Shown: in pieces, positions 34,900 to 44,149 of the stretch | Layout of the letters: each line of letters starts with the position of its first letter | Numbering within the stretch: the stretch's first letter is position 1 | Origin: Bryobacteraceae bacterium | Lineage (GTDB): Bacteria > Acidobacteriota > Terriglobia > Bryobacterales > Bryobacteraceae | Assembly (NCBI GenBank): GCA_026129905.1 | Contig: JAHCHE010000016.1 | Location: 1 to 64,000, forward strand | DNA: 64,000 nucleotides | Reading direction: 5' to 3' | Translations under genes and position numbers: made by a program | Notes under the pieces: generated by a model | What the model was told of the DNA's origin: nothing | The model's input: only the letters and a program-made list of their open reading frames with translations | Databases searched by the model: none

Positions 34900-37236
34900 A
34901 TGAACCTCTCCTTCGGCTTTCCCGAGTTCTCTCCCGAGACAGCTCTGGCGCGCCGCCGCGACCTCGAGGGTACGCTCGCGCGCTTTCGCGAATGGGGCGC
35001 CGAAGCGAACTCCCCCATCCGCGAGATCTGGCGTCAGCCGGAGCGTCCGCCGATGTACGCGCCGCTGCCCGAGTCCATCGACCCGCGCCTTCAGTCGGCG
35101 CTCCGCGGCCGCGGGATCGGCCAGCTTTACACGCATCAGCGCGAGGCCTTCGATCACGTCGCCGCGGGCCGCAGCGTCGTCATTGTCACGCCCACGGCCA
35201 GCGGCAAGACGCTGTGCTATAACCTCCCGGTGCTCGACCACCTGGCGCGGAACCCGGACGCGCGGGCGATGTACCTGTTCCCCACCAAGGCGCTCGCGAT
35301 GGATCAGCTCCACGAATTTCAGGCGATCGTCGACGGTTTTGGCGCGGACATACGGGCATTTACCTACGACGGCGACACCCCGCAGGACGCGCGCAAGGCC
35401 ATACGGGAGCGCGCCGCCGTCGTTCTCACCAACCCGGACATGCTCCATAGCGGCATCCTCCCGCACCACACCCGCTGGGCCAAGTGCTTTGAGAACCTCC
35501 GCTATTTCGTCCTCGACGAACTGCACTATTACCGCGGCGTCTACGGCAGCCACCTGGCCAATCTCCTCCGCCGCCTCAAGCGGATCTGCGCCTTCTACGG
35601 CTCCGATCCGTCCTTCATCTGCTGCTCGGCCACGATCGCCAATCCCCGGGAGCTCGCCGAGGCCCTGGTCGAAAAGCCCTTCGAGCTGGTGGACTCCAAC
35701 GGCGCCCCGAGCGGCGAGAAGTACTTCATCTTCTACAACCCGCCCGTCGTCAACCGGCAGCTCGGCATCCGCCGCAGCTACCTGCATGAGTCGCGCCGGA
35801 TCGCGCTGGAGTTTCTCGATCACGGCCAGCAGACGCTCGTGTTCGCCAACAACCGGCTCGCCACCGAGGTGCTGGTTACCTACCTGAAAGACGCGGCGGC
35901 CAAAAGGCGTATGACGCCCGAAACGGTGCGGGGCTACCGCGGCGGCTACCTTCCGCGCGAGCGCCGCGAAATCGAGCGCGGCCTTCGCGAAGGCGCCATC
36001 CGCGCCGTCGTCTCAACGAACGCCCTGGAACTCGGCATCGATATCGGCACGCTGGACGCCGTGGTGATGGCGGGCTATCCCGGCACGATCGCTTCCACCT
36101 GGCAGCGCGCCGGACGCGCCGGACGCCGCCAGACCACTTCCGTCGCCGTGTTGGTGGCTTCCAGCGCCCCGCTCGACCAGTACGTCGTCGAGCACCCCGA
36201 GTACTTCTTCGAGCGCTCCCCCGAGCACGCTCATATTAACCCGAATAACCTGGAAATTCTCATTAATCACCTGAAATGCGCCGCTTTTGAGCTGCCCGTG
36301 CGCGACGGCGAGACGTTCGGTCCGCATCCGGCGGCCGAGATGTGCCGCTTTCTCGAGGACCTCGGCTTTCTTCACCATTCCGGCAACGCCTGGCACTGGA
36401 CGTCCGATACCTACCCGGCCGACGCGATCAGCCTCCGCGCCGTCACCAGCGACAACTTCGTCGTCATCGACGCCACCCGCGACAACGAGGTCATCGCGGA
36501 GGTCTCCTTTCCCGCCGCGCTTACCGAGCTTCACGAGAAGGCGATTTATCTCCACGAAGCCCGCCAGTACCAGGTGGAGCGCTTCGATTACGAGGCGCGC
36601 AAGGCTTACGTCCGGCAGGTCGACTGCGATTACTTCACCGACGCCATCGACTACGCGCAGGTGAAGGAACTGCACCGCTTCGAAAGCTCCCCGGCCGCGG
36701 GCGCTTTGGCCGCCCACGGCGAAGTGCGCGTCAACCGCCAGGTGGTCGGCTTCAAGAAGATCAAGTTCTACACGTTGGAGAACGTCGGAGCGGGCAACCT
36801 GTCGATGCCCGAGCAGGAGATGCACACCACCGCCTTCTGGCTGTACTTCCCCAAGGAGTTCCTCGCCCGCTTCCCGGATTTCTCCCCGGCCGAAAAGCAG
36901 GCCGCGCTCACCGCGCTCGGCAACGTCTTGCGCACCATCGCCGCCCTCCTGGTGATGTGCGATCCGCGCGACCTCGGGGTCGCCCTCACCGACGACGCGG
37001 CGAATCCCGCCGGCGCGTTCGAGCCGAACCTCTACCTGTACGACAACTACCCGGGCGGCGCGGGCCTGAGCGCGCCGCTCTACAACATGACGCCGAAGCT
37101 GCTCGCCGGCGCCGCGGAACTTCTCGCGCGCTGCCGCTGCGAAGACGGCTGTCCAAGCTGCGTCGGCCCGATCGGCGAAATCGGCGAGCGCGGCAAAGAA
37201 GGCGCCTCGCGCATCCTGGGCGCGCTGCTCGAATAG
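34900..37236 (+). CDS. MrfA/YprA-like DEAD-box helicase with DUF1998
   Basis: A 778-residue superfamily 2 helicase. Q-motif region with LYTHQREAFDHVAAGRS, Walker A TPTASGKTL, box II FVLDELHYYRG (DELH), motif III CCSATIANP, motifs V-VI VVSTNALELGIDIG and TWQRAGRAGRR. The C-terminal DUF1998 domain (about 540-778) ends with a four-cysteine cluster in CRCEDGCPSC and an upstream C, as in MrfA/Hrq1. The family unwinds DNA 3'-5' and in Bacillus works with MrfB in mitomycin-damage repair. I chose the ATG after aaaaggcgaaaca; a GTG eight codons earlier is possible. No mrfB-like nuclease gene is adjacent. Confidence 0.92.
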   Translation: MNLSFGFPEFSPETALARRRDLEGTLARFREWGAEANSPIREIWRQPERPPMYAPLPESIDPRLQSALRGRGIGQLYTHQREAFDHVAAGRSVVIVTPTASGKTLCYNLPVLDHLARNPDARAMYLFPTKALAMDQLHEFQAIVDGFGADIRAFTYDGDTPQDARKAIRERAAVVLTNPDMLHSGILPHHTRWAKCFENLRYFVLDELHYYRGVYGSHLANLLRRLKRICAFYGSDPSFICCSATIANPRELAEALVEKPFELVDSNGAPSGEKYFIFYNPPVVNRQLGIRRSYLHESRRIALEFLDHGQQTLVFANNRLATEVLVTYLKDAAAKRRMTPETVRGYRGGYLPRERREIERGLREGAIRAVVSTNALELGIDIGTLDAVVMAGYPGTIASTWQRAGRAGRRQTTSVAVLVASSAPLDQYVVEHPEYFFERSPEHAHINPNNLEILINHLKCAAFELPVRDGETFGPHPAAEMCRFLEDLGFLHHSGNAWHWTSDTYPADAISLRAVTSDNFVVIDATRDNEVIAEVSFPAALTELHEKAIYLHEARQYQVERFDYEARKAYVRQVDCDYFTDAIDYAQVKELHRFESSPAAGALAAHGEVRVNRQVVGFKKIKFYTLENVGAGNLSMPEQEMHTTAFWLYFPKEFLARFPDFSPAEKQAALTALGNVLRTIAALLVMCDPRDLGVALTDDAANPAGAFEPNLYLYDNYPGGAGLSAPLYNMTPKLLAGAAELLARCRCEDGCPSCVGPIGEIGERGKEGASRILGALLE

Positions 37237-37245
37237 GAGGACGGC

Positions 37246-38088
37246 CTACCGCTTGTCCAGGCTCCGCGCGCTCACGTCCTGTTCCGGGTCCAGCCACGCC
37301 ACGTCGGAGTTGTCCTCGCCGAAACGCTTCGCGCCCGTTTCCCGAATGGCGACGTCTTCCACCTTCTCGAGCGGCGTATAGCGCGGATGGTGCGACTCCT
37401 TGAACGGATCGTTCCGCGCCGCGTTGTAGCAGCAGATCATCGACCACCGCGGAGCGTCGGACCGGTTCTGGTCCGAGCGATGCAGCAGGTTGCAGTGAAA
37501 GAACAGGGCGTCTCCGGGCGCCATCTCGACGTGGACCACCTCCAGGCGCTTCAGAATCTCCGCCACGCGGTCCCGGTCCGCCCCAGCCTGCTCTCCCGTC
37601 AGCACGTGATCGATCCGCCCGAGTTCGTGCGAGCGCCGGACCACCTGGAGACAGCCGTTCTCCCGCGTCGCCGAGTCCACCGCGATGAACGCGCTGGTCA
37701 GCAGCGGAAACAGCACGCCGTTCTGGTACCAGTAGCCGTAATCCTGGTGCCACGTCCAGGCCCCGCCGATCTTCTGCTCCTTCATGATCATCTTCGAGTG
37801 GTAGTGGTAGACCTCGCCGCCAAGCAGCGTCTCCGCCGAGTCCACGATCGAGCGGCAGCGCGCGAACATGCCGTAGATGCCCGCCCCCGGGTGGTTCCAC
37901 AGCGACAGCCGGACCCGCCCGCCTTCCCCATCCGCTTTCGAGTACGCGTGCTGGTCCAGTTCGCGATCTTCTTTCGCCGCGCGGCGCAACAGTCCGATCT
38001 CGTCGGCGTCGAACATCCGGCGGACGGCCACGAAGCCTTCCCGGTGATACTTCTGAACCTCCTGGTTGGTCAACGGCCCACGCGCCAT
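37246..38088 (-). CDS. Phytanoyl-CoA dioxygenase-family (Fe(II)/2-oxoglutarate) enzyme
   Basis: 280 residues with the double-stranded beta-helix of PhyH/EctD type. Iron ligands: H and D in GAWTWHQDYGYW and a distal H in FFHCNLLHRSDQN; the 2-oxoglutarate arginine is probably in APRWSMICCYN. The WHQD..YW pattern resembles ectoine hydroxylase, but no ectoine genes are nearby and such paralogues are frequent in Acidobacteria and Planctomycetes. Substrate unknown. Convergent with the helicase gene, whose stop is only nine bases away. Confidence 0.88.
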   Translation of the reverse strand: MARGPLTNQEVQKYHREGFVAVRRMFDADEIGLLRRAAKEDRELDQHAYSKADGEGGRVRLSLWNHPGAGIYGMFARCRSIVDSAETLLGGEVYHYHSKMIMKEQKIGGAWTWHQDYGYWYQNGVLFPLLTSAFIAVDSATRENGCLQVVRRSHELGRIDHVLTGEQAGADRDRVAEILKRLEVVHVEMAPGDALFFHCNLLHRSDQNRSDAPRWSMICCYNAARNDPFKESHHPRYTPLEKVEDVAIRETGAKRFGEDNSDVAWLDPEQDVSARSLDKR

Positions 38089-38130
38089 CGGCGATCTCCC
38101 CTCCCAAGCCCAATGTACATCAGGCCCGCG

Positions 38131-38988
38131 TCAGCCTTCCGCGATCATCTGGCGGAGGCGCTCGGCCACCCAGTTCACCGCGATGCCGATCATCGCTTCT
38201 CCCTTGGCGGTCGAGGCCAGTTTGGCCTCTTTGTAAAACTGCTCTTCCTGCCGCGCGGAGGCGGGATCCTTGATGTGAAGATGCGGCTTGGCCTTTTCGT
38301 AGTCCACGCCCTCCCAGTGAATGCGCTCCGGAAAGGCCGCCATGGCGAACGAGGTTTCGAATTCGGCCGCGTGCCCCGGCGCCACGCCGCTTTCCATGTA
38401 CTTCTTCACGTCGTCGGGCGAGTACGCGTCCCAATAGGAGTTGAACCGGACGTTGATGCCGAGTTTCTCGCGAAATTCCCCAACCTTCTTCTGAAGCGGC
38501 GCCACGTTCCCGCCGTGGCCGTTCAGAATGAGGATGCGCTTGACGCCGTGGGTCGCCAGGCTTTCGCAGGTATCGTAGACGACGGCCAGGAACGTCTCTT
38601 CCCGCAGCGAGAGCGTGCCTTTCCGGTCCATCCAGTGCGGCGAGATGCCCACCGATACGGGCGTCGCCACCATCGCTTGCGGATAGAGCTGCAACGCCGC
38701 GCACTGCGCTACCAGCATTACGCTCGCTGTGTCGTGGATCATCGCCAGGTGCTCGTTGTGCTGCTCCGTGCTCCCGGTGGGGACAATCAGGACCTTCAGC
38801 GCGCCGCCCTCCAGCGATTCCCGGAATTCCTTCCGCGTCGATTCCCACAAAAGGACTTTGCGCGAGTCGATGTAGGCGTTTCCCGCCGGGGAGACCGAGG
38901 CGCCTGGGGCTCCGGCCACCGCCCGTTGCGCGACCGGCAGGCTGCCGATCGAGGAGAATAAGACCCGCCGATTCAGTAAGAGGCTCAT
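38131..38988 (-). CDS. Exported creatininase-family amidohydrolase
   Basis: 285 residues. Creatininase-fold metal site: VPTGSTEQHNEHLAM (E, H), LILNGHGGNVAPL (H) and GVAPGHAAEFETS (H, E). The N-terminus has a short leader with NRRVLFSSIGSLPVA, which looks like a twin-arginine or Sec signal. Relatives act on creatinine, formamides (MftE, ArfB) or pyrimidine derivatives; nothing nearby fixes which. It follows the phytanoyl dioxygenase relative by 42 bases in reverse order and is on the same strand. Confidence 0.87.
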   Translation of the reverse strand: MSLLLNRRVLFSSIGSLPVAQRAVAGAPGASVSPAGNAYIDSRKVLLWESTRKEFRESLEGGALKVLIVPTGSTEQHNEHLAMIHDTASVMLVAQCAALQLYPQAMVATPVSVGISPHWMDRKGTLSLREETFLAVVYDTCESLATHGVKRILILNGHGGNVAPLQKKVGEFREKLGINVRFNSYWDAYSPDDVKKYMESGVAPGHAAEFETSFAMAAFPERIHWEGVDYEKAKPHLHIKDPASARQEEQFYKEAKLASTAKGEAMIGIAVNWVAERLRQMIAEG

Positions 38989-39031
38989 AACAGATCCAAA
39001 ATACCGCGTCTGTCTACCGCCGCGGCGCGAA

Positions 39032-40000
39032 TCAGCGGTTGTACTTGGGAACGACGCCGCGCAGGTCGCGCCAGACCCGATCGCACGCCTCGAGCGTCTC
39101 CGGCGGCAGCGGCCCTTCTTCGCACGCCGCGACGTTCGCTACCAGTTGCTCCACGCGGCTCGCGCCCAGGATGACGCAATCGGCGGGCGAATGACGCAGC
39201 AGCCAGTTCAGGGCCAGGCTGGGCATCGTGCGGCCCGCGGCCTCCGCGATGGTCCGCAGCCGCTCGACGGCGTCAAAAAAGGCCGGATGCCAGTAGCGGT
39301 CCATGTACATCTGGTTGCCCTCGAATCGCGTGCCCGCCAGGGGCGCCTCCGGCTGTTGCTTACCGGTCAGCAGGCCGCCGGCGAGCGGGTTGTAGACCAC
39401 GGTCGCCACGCCGAGCGCTTTCGCCATCGGCAGGTACTCCTGTTCCACGCCGCGCGCCAACAGGTTGTACATGGGCTGGCTGATCGGCGCCGGGCGGTAG
39501 CCGTTCTTCTCGGCCAGCCACAGCATGCGGCAGACCTGCCAACTGGCGTAATTCGACGTGGCCGGGTAGCGCACCTTGCCCTCGCGGACGAACCGGTCCA
39601 TGGTCTCGAGCGTCTCCTCGATGGGATTCTCATAGTCGGGCGTATGAAGGTAGTAGACGTCGAGGTAGTCGGTTCCGAGGCGCCGGAGACTCCCTTCGAG
39701 GCCGCGGCGCATCGCAGCCTGCGACAAGCCGCGCTCGTCGCGCGCATCGCCCATCTTCGCGCCCACTTTGCTGGCCAGTTTGACGGCCGGCCGCCGCGCT
39801 CCCAAGGCCCGGCCGAGGATTTCCTCCGAGCGTCCCTGGTTGTAGACGTTGGCCGTGTCGAAGAAGTCAATGCCGGCGTCGAGACAGGCGTCCACCATGC
39901 GCCGGGAAGACGCTTCGTCCGCCTGGCCGCCTAGAGTCATCGCGCCGAAACACAGGCGCGAAACGGTCAGGTCAGTGCCTGGAAGAAGGGTTCGCTGCAA
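39032..40000 (-). CDS. Aldo/keto reductase
   Basis: 322 residues of the TIM-barrel aldo/keto reductase family (YhdN/AKR11-like). Catalytic D in DFFDTANVYN (D and Y), K in KLASKVGAKMG, H in VYYLHTPDYEN; NADPH-binding end VILGASRVEQLVAN. It reduces aldehydes or ketones. The start overlaps the end of the upstream hypothetical gene by 29 bases; MQRTLLPGTDLTVSRLCFG is a typical start for the family, so the overlap is believed. Confidence 0.9.
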   Translation of the reverse strand: MQRTLLPGTDLTVSRLCFGAMTLGGQADEASSRRMVDACLDAGIDFFDTANVYNQGRSEEILGRALGARRPAVKLASKVGAKMGDARDERGLSQAAMRRGLEGSLRRLGTDYLDVYYLHTPDYENPIEETLETMDRFVREGKVRYPATSNYASWQVCRMLWLAEKNGYRPAPISQPMYNLLARGVEQEYLPMAKALGVATVVYNPLAGGLLTGKQQPEAPLAGTRFEGNQMYMDRYWHPAFFDAVERLRTIAEAAGRTMPSLALNWLLRHSPADCVILGASRVEQLVANVAACEEGPLPPETLEACDRVWRDLRGVVPKYNR

Positions 40001-40943
40001 CGGGAGTCTCGGGCGGCGCGTTCGCCGCGGCGCTTCGCCGGATGCGCTCGAACATCCGCTCGAATTCCGGCTCGGGGATGGACAACGAGAACCGTACCCG
40101 GTTTTCCTCGGTGGAAACCTGCATTCGGGCGCCGAGCGCCTCCGCCATCTGGCCGACTCTCGGGCCCGCGCTGAACCCCGCCAACGACATGAAGAAGCGC
40201 ATGACGCCGGCCAGGGCCACCGCCTCGTCGGCCGTCCCAGTTACCGAGTCGCCGGAAATCACGACCTCGGGGCCGAACTTGATGCCGCCGCTCATCTCCC
40301 GTATCGCTTGGACGATCTCGCCTTTCATCGCGCCGCTGAGCGTCGGATTCGGCGCGTGGTCGGCGAACAGCGTCGGCGACCCCCGGCTGATCACCCATAT
40401 GTCGTGCCGCGAGGCGGCTTCGGCGTAACGCGCGGCCACTAGCGGCGCCGCCTGCGCCCGCTCACGCCACCGGTCGATTCCGGCGGTGACCTCCGGCGCG
40501 CTGCCGGCGACCGCAAGCGTCGGATCGAGAAACGCCAGCGTACCGGAATCGTCCGCGGCGCCGATGAGTTTCACGCCCCGATAGCCGATGACGCTGTTGC
40601 CGTGCGCCTGGGCCGCGGCGACGATCCGGTCGATGTCAAACGCGCCCCGGACCGCCACGAACCCGCCCCTGCCGCCGCTGCCGCTCGCCCCTGCGATTTC
40701 CAGCAGGTCCCGCCGCGGATCGAAGCCGGTGGCAGCCGCCAGTTCCGCCAAGTCCTTTTCGTGCTCCGCGACGCGGCCGATAACGTATTTCCCGAACGGC
40801 GTGTTGCGAGCCTCGGCCAGGTTGGCGCCGAAAACCACCGGCGCCTCCGGCGGCAGCAGGTTGGTCAGTTCGGGATCGGCGGCCGCTGCGGCGACGGCGA
40901 TACCCGTGAAAACAATCGATCCCCGAAATAGTGCTCGTAGCAT
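39972..40943 (-). CDS. Exported protein of unknown function
   Basis: 323 residues with a signal peptide (LFRGSIVFTGIAVAAAAA). The mature part begins LTNLLPPEAPVVFGANLAEA and alternates alpha/beta segments (GGFVAVRGAFDIDRIVAAAQ; SGDSVTGTADEAVALAGVMR) without cysteines or known catalytic motifs. Similar acidobacterial proteins are annotated only as hypothetical; a distant DUF3352-like layout is possible. It lies between ribBA (five bases upstream) and the aldo/keto reductase on one strand, suggesting co-transcription with riboflavin synthesis. Confidence 0.75.
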   Translation of the reverse strand: MLRALFRGSIVFTGIAVAAAAADPELTNLLPPEAPVVFGANLAEARNTPFGKYVIGRVAEHEKDLAELAAATGFDPRRDLLEIAGASGSGGRGGFVAVRGAFDIDRIVAAAQAHGNSVIGYRGVKLIGAADDSGTLAFLDPTLAVAGSAPEVTAGIDRWRERAQAAPLVAARYAEAASRHDIWVISRGSPTLFADHAPNPTLSGAMKGEIVQAIREMSGGIKFGPEVVISGDSVTGTADEAVALAGVMRFFMSLAGFSAGPRVGQMAEALGARMQVSTEENRVRFSLSIPEPEFERMFERIRRSAAANAPPETPVAANPSSRH

Positions 40944-40948
40944 GGCCC

Positions 40949-42124
40949 TTACCTGTAGGACGGCGAAGACGCGGCAATCGATTCAGTCTGTTTTAGCGGC
41001 GCTTGTTCGACGATTTCGATGTCGAAGCCCTCCAGGGCGACGATCTTGCGCGGATGGTTCGTCAACAGCCGGATTCGGCGCAGCCCAAGGTCCGACAGAA
41101 TCTGCGCTCCGATGCCGCTCTCGTATTGCAGCAGGCGCTGCCCGTCGGGCGTCGCGTAGTGCATGAAACCGCGGGTGTGCGAAGCCAGCCGGGGCAGCTT
41201 GCCCTCGTCGTCCGGGCGCACGATGCGGATGCCGGCGCCGCTCTGGTGAAGGTAGACGAGGACGCCCACGCCCTCGCTGGCAATCCGTTCCAGCGAGGCC
41301 CGGATCAGGCTCGCGCAGCCGCAATCGGTGGCGCCGAAAACGTCGCCGTAGACGCAGTGGGTGTGCATGCGCACGGAAACGATGCCGGCCTGCGTCAGAT
41401 CGCCCCGAACCAGCGCCATGTGAAGCTCGTCGTCGAGGATACTCGAATAGGCGATGGTCCGAAACTCGCCGAACTCGGTTTGGAGCAGCCCTTCGGCTTT
41501 GCGCTTCAGGAACCGCTCATAGCGCAGGCGGTAGCGAATCAGGTCGGCGATGGAAATCAGTTTCAGGTTGTGCTCGGCGCAGAACCGCTCGAGTTCCGGC
41601 GTCCGGGCCATCGTCCCGTCGTCGTTCATGATTTCGCAGATGACGCCGCCCGGTCCCAGACCCGCCAGCCGCGCCAAGTCCACCGCCGCCTCGGTCTGTC
41701 CGGCCCGAACCAGGACGCCGCCGTTGCGAGCGCGAAGCGGGAACACGTGGCCGGGGCGGGCCAGGTCGTAGGAACGGGCGTCGGGCCGCATCGCCACGCG
41801 GATGGTGTGCGCCCGGTCGGCCGCCGAGATGCCGGTGGTAACGCCCTCGCGGGCGTCGATGGCCTCGCAGAAGGCGGTGCCGAAACGCGACGTGTTGCTG
41901 GCGGACATCAGCGGGAGCTGGAGCTGGTCGCAGCGTTCTTCGCTCAGCGACAGGCAGATCAGGCCGCGTCCGCGGGTGGCCATGAAATTGATGATTTCCG
42001 GGGTGATCAGTTCGGCGGCCACGGTGAGGTCGCCTTCGTTTTCACGGTCCTCGTCGTCCACGACCACCACCATTCGGCCGGCGCGAAAGTCCTCGATGGC
42101 TTCGGGAATGGAGGCGAACGGCAT
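40949..42124 (-). CDS. ribBA: Bifunctional DHBP synthase / GTP cyclohydrolase II
   Basis: 391 residues, two domains. N-terminal 3,4-dihydroxy-2-butanone-4-phosphate synthase (1-200): VVVDDEDRENEGDLTVAAE, SASNTSRFGTAFCE, and GHVFPLRARNGGVL. C-terminal GTP cyclohydrolase II (about 205-391) with the zinc cysteines in VYGDVFGATDCGCAS and the GAGIRIVRPD region. The two reactions start both branches of riboflavin synthesis. In GTP cyclohydrolase II the usual RxHSECLTGD is here VRMHTHCVYGDVFG, so the first cysteine is kept. No FMN riboswitch was seen in the short upstream gap. Confidence 0.93.
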   Translation of the reverse strand: MPFASIPEAIEDFRAGRMVVVVDDEDRENEGDLTVAAELITPEIINFMATRGRGLICLSLSEERCDQLQLPLMSASNTSRFGTAFCEAIDAREGVTTGISAADRAHTIRVAMRPDARSYDLARPGHVFPLRARNGGVLVRAGQTEAAVDLARLAGLGPGGVICEIMNDDGTMARTPELERFCAEHNLKLISIADLIRYRLRYERFLKRKAEGLLQTEFGEFRTIAYSSILDDELHMALVRGDLTQAGIVSVRMHTHCVYGDVFGATDCGCASLIRASLERIASEGVGVLVYLHQSGAGIRIVRPDDEGKLPRLASHTRGFMHYATPDGQRLLQYESGIGAQILSDLGLRRIRLLTNHPRKIVALEGFDIEIVEQAPLKQTESIAASSPSYR

Positions 42125-42166
42125 AAGCGGCTGTTACCTTAACTATAGCGCCCCGGCCCCGGACGC

Positions 42167-43576
42167 CTATACCGCCGCGCAGGCGTGGGCCTTGGCGCCG
42201 CCGTCTTCCAGGCTCTTGAGCTTGGCCGCCAGGGTGGTTCGCTTCAGGCGCAGCATGTCCGCCGCCTGCTTCTTGTTTCCGCCCGTCTTGCGCAGCGCCT
42301 GTTCCAGAATCGCCTTCTCGATGCCGCCGACCATGGCTTCGAAATCGAGCCCGTCGTCGGGCACGGCGACTACCGGCGTCGCGGTGGTGACGAGCGTCTT
42401 TGGCGCAAACGCCGGCGGAAGAGGGAAATCGCTGGGATAGAGCGTGATGCGGTCGCCGCTGAGGGCGATCGCCATCTCGACGGCGTTTTCCAACTGTCGC
42501 ACATTACCCGGCCAGCTATATCGCGACAGACGGGCGAGGGTTTCCGGCGAGGTTTCGCGCAGCGGCAGATCTTCCTGGCGGCAGATCTTCTGGATGAAGT
42601 GGTGGACCAGCAGCGGGACGTCCCGCAGCCGCTCCCGCAGTGGCGGCACGTTTAAAGGAACCACGTTGAGACGGTAGTAGAGGTCTTCGCGGAACTTCCC
42701 CTGCGCCACGCGGTCGGCCAGGTTCACATTGGTAGCAGCCACTACCCGGACATCGACCTTGATGGTTTCGGAGCTGCCCAGCCGCTGAAACTCGCGTTCC
42801 TGCAACACGCGCAGCAGCTTCGCCTGAAGGTCGAGCGGCATGTCGGAAATCTCGTCGAGAAAGATGGTCCCGCGGTGGGCCTGCTCGAACCGGCCGATCC
42901 GGTTGCCAAAGGCGCCCGTGAAGGCGCCCCGCACATGGCCGAACAGTTCAGCCTCGAGGAGGTTCTCCGGCAGGGCGCTGCAATTGACCGCCACCAGCGG
43001 CAGGTGCGACCGCGCGCTGGCCATGTGGACGGCGCGCGCCACCATCTCCTTGCCCGTGCCGGTTTCGCCGCTCACCATAACAGTGCAGCGCCGGGGGCCG
43101 ACCAGCCGGACGACCTCGGTTACCTGGCGCATCGCCTTGCTCTGGCCGACCAGCAGCCGGCGCCACGGCTCGTCCGGACGCCCGGACCCGCACGACGCCT
43201 CGCGCAGGTCGCGGCAGAACGCCGTCGCGGCCTCGATTGCTCCCGCCAACTCACGGCCGGGGGAAGCGCCGGAAACGTAGTGGAAGGCGCCAAGCTTCGT
43301 CAGCCGGACGGCCTCGCGGCACCCGCCGGCCGCATCGTGGATCAGGACCGGCGTCAGGGCATTCACCCGCCGCGCTTCCTCGACGAAGTCGTCCGGAGTC
43401 CAGTCCGGCAGCGGGAAGCACGCCAGCAGGGAGTCAAAGGAGGCGGCCTTGAGCGCCTCCAACGCCTGCGAGCCGGTTTCGACGATCTCGGTTGTCAGCC
43501 CTTGCAACGAAGCGGCAATCTCTTCCAGTATCGGCGACTGGCCTTCGCGAGTTGACGCGAGGAGTCGGATCTCCAT
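42167..43576 (-). CDS. Sigma-54-dependent activator with degenerate receiver
   Basis: 469 residues of NtrC type. Residues 1-120 look like a receiver fold, but the strand that should carry the phosphoacceptor reads DSLLACFPLPDW without the aspartate, and the N-terminal acidic pair is missing. The AAA+ domain has Walker A GETGTGKE (170-177), the sigma-54-contacting GAFTGA (217-222), Walker B FLDEISD (239-245) and RLNVVPLNVPPLRER. The C-terminus is a Fis-type helix-turn-helix (NKKQAADMLRLKRTTLAAKL). It would drive sigma-54 promoters without being controlled by phosphorylation. Divergent from the rhodanese lipoprotein with about 140 bp between. Confidence 0.93.
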   Translation of the reverse strand: MEIRLLASTREGQSPILEEIAASLQGLTTEIVETGSQALEALKAASFDSLLACFPLPDWTPDDFVEEARRVNALTPVLIHDAAGGCREAVRLTKLGAFHYVSGASPGRELAGAIEAATAFCRDLREASCGSGRPDEPWRRLLVGQSKAMRQVTEVVRLVGPRRCTVMVSGETGTGKEMVARAVHMASARSHLPLVAVNCSALPENLLEAELFGHVRGAFTGAFGNRIGRFEQAHRGTIFLDEISDMPLDLQAKLLRVLQEREFQRLGSSETIKVDVRVVAATNVNLADRVAQGKFREDLYYRLNVVPLNVPPLRERLRDVPLLVHHFIQKICRQEDLPLRETSPETLARLSRYSWPGNVRQLENAVEMAIALSGDRITLYPSDFPLPPAFAPKTLVTTATPVVAVPDDGLDFEAMVGGIEKAILEQALRKTGGNKKQAADMLRLKRTTLAAKLKSLEDGGAKAHACAAV

Positions 43577-43717
43577 TCACAGAACCGCCAAACGTGTGTG
43601 CGGCGCAGCCGGCCGGGGCCTGATCGCCGCGCGTCTCCCATCCATCGGCCGGAGGAGGGAAATCTTTAAAGAAATATCCACTTAGGCGACCGGCGCGTCC
43701 AACTTATACTGAAAGGG

Positions 43718-44149
43718 ATGAAGGCATTAGTACTTTGGTGTGCGCTTGGAGCCCCGGTGGGTATTGTTCTCACCGTCGGCTGCTCGTCCCAGACGCTGAG
43801 CACCGCCGTCGCTCCTTCGGTCAAGACGATCGGCGCCGATGAATTGAGGCGGCTTGCGGCCAGCGGTCAGGAATTCGTGCTCCTGGACGTCCGGGAGCCG
43901 TACGAAGTGGAAACCGAGGGCACGCTGAAGAATTACCTCCACGTCCCGCTAGGACAACTTGAATCACGGATTTCGGAGGTCCCCCGGGATGTTCCGATTG
44001 TCGTCGCCTGCGAGCGGGGCGTCCGGGCCGGCCGGGCGGCCGCGCTGCTGCAAAACCACGGCTACAAAGACGTCAAGTCCACCGGTTTCGTCGAGTACCG
44101 CGACAAGGGCTACGAACTGGTCTACCCGAAACTCAACTCCGCGAATTAG
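43718..44149 (+). CDS. Rhodanese-domain lipoprotein
   Basis: 143 residues: a leader with lipobox LTVGC, a short linker, then one rhodanese domain (about 38-135) with FVLLDVREPYEVE and the catalytic cysteine in VVACERGVRAGRAA. It would be anchored to the membrane and transfer sulfane sulfur or sense redox. A TATACT six-mer ends only seven bases before the ATG, so the transcript may be nearly leaderless. Its stop overlaps that of the convergent protease gene: the sequence TTAG holds both. Confidence 0.87.
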   Translation: MKALVLWCALGAPVGIVLTVGCSSQTLSTAVAPSVKTIGADELRRLAASGQEFVLLDVREPYEVETEGTLKNYLHVPLGQLESRISEVPRDVPIVVACERGVRAGRAAALLQNHGYKDVKSTGFVEYRDKGYELVYPKLNSAN

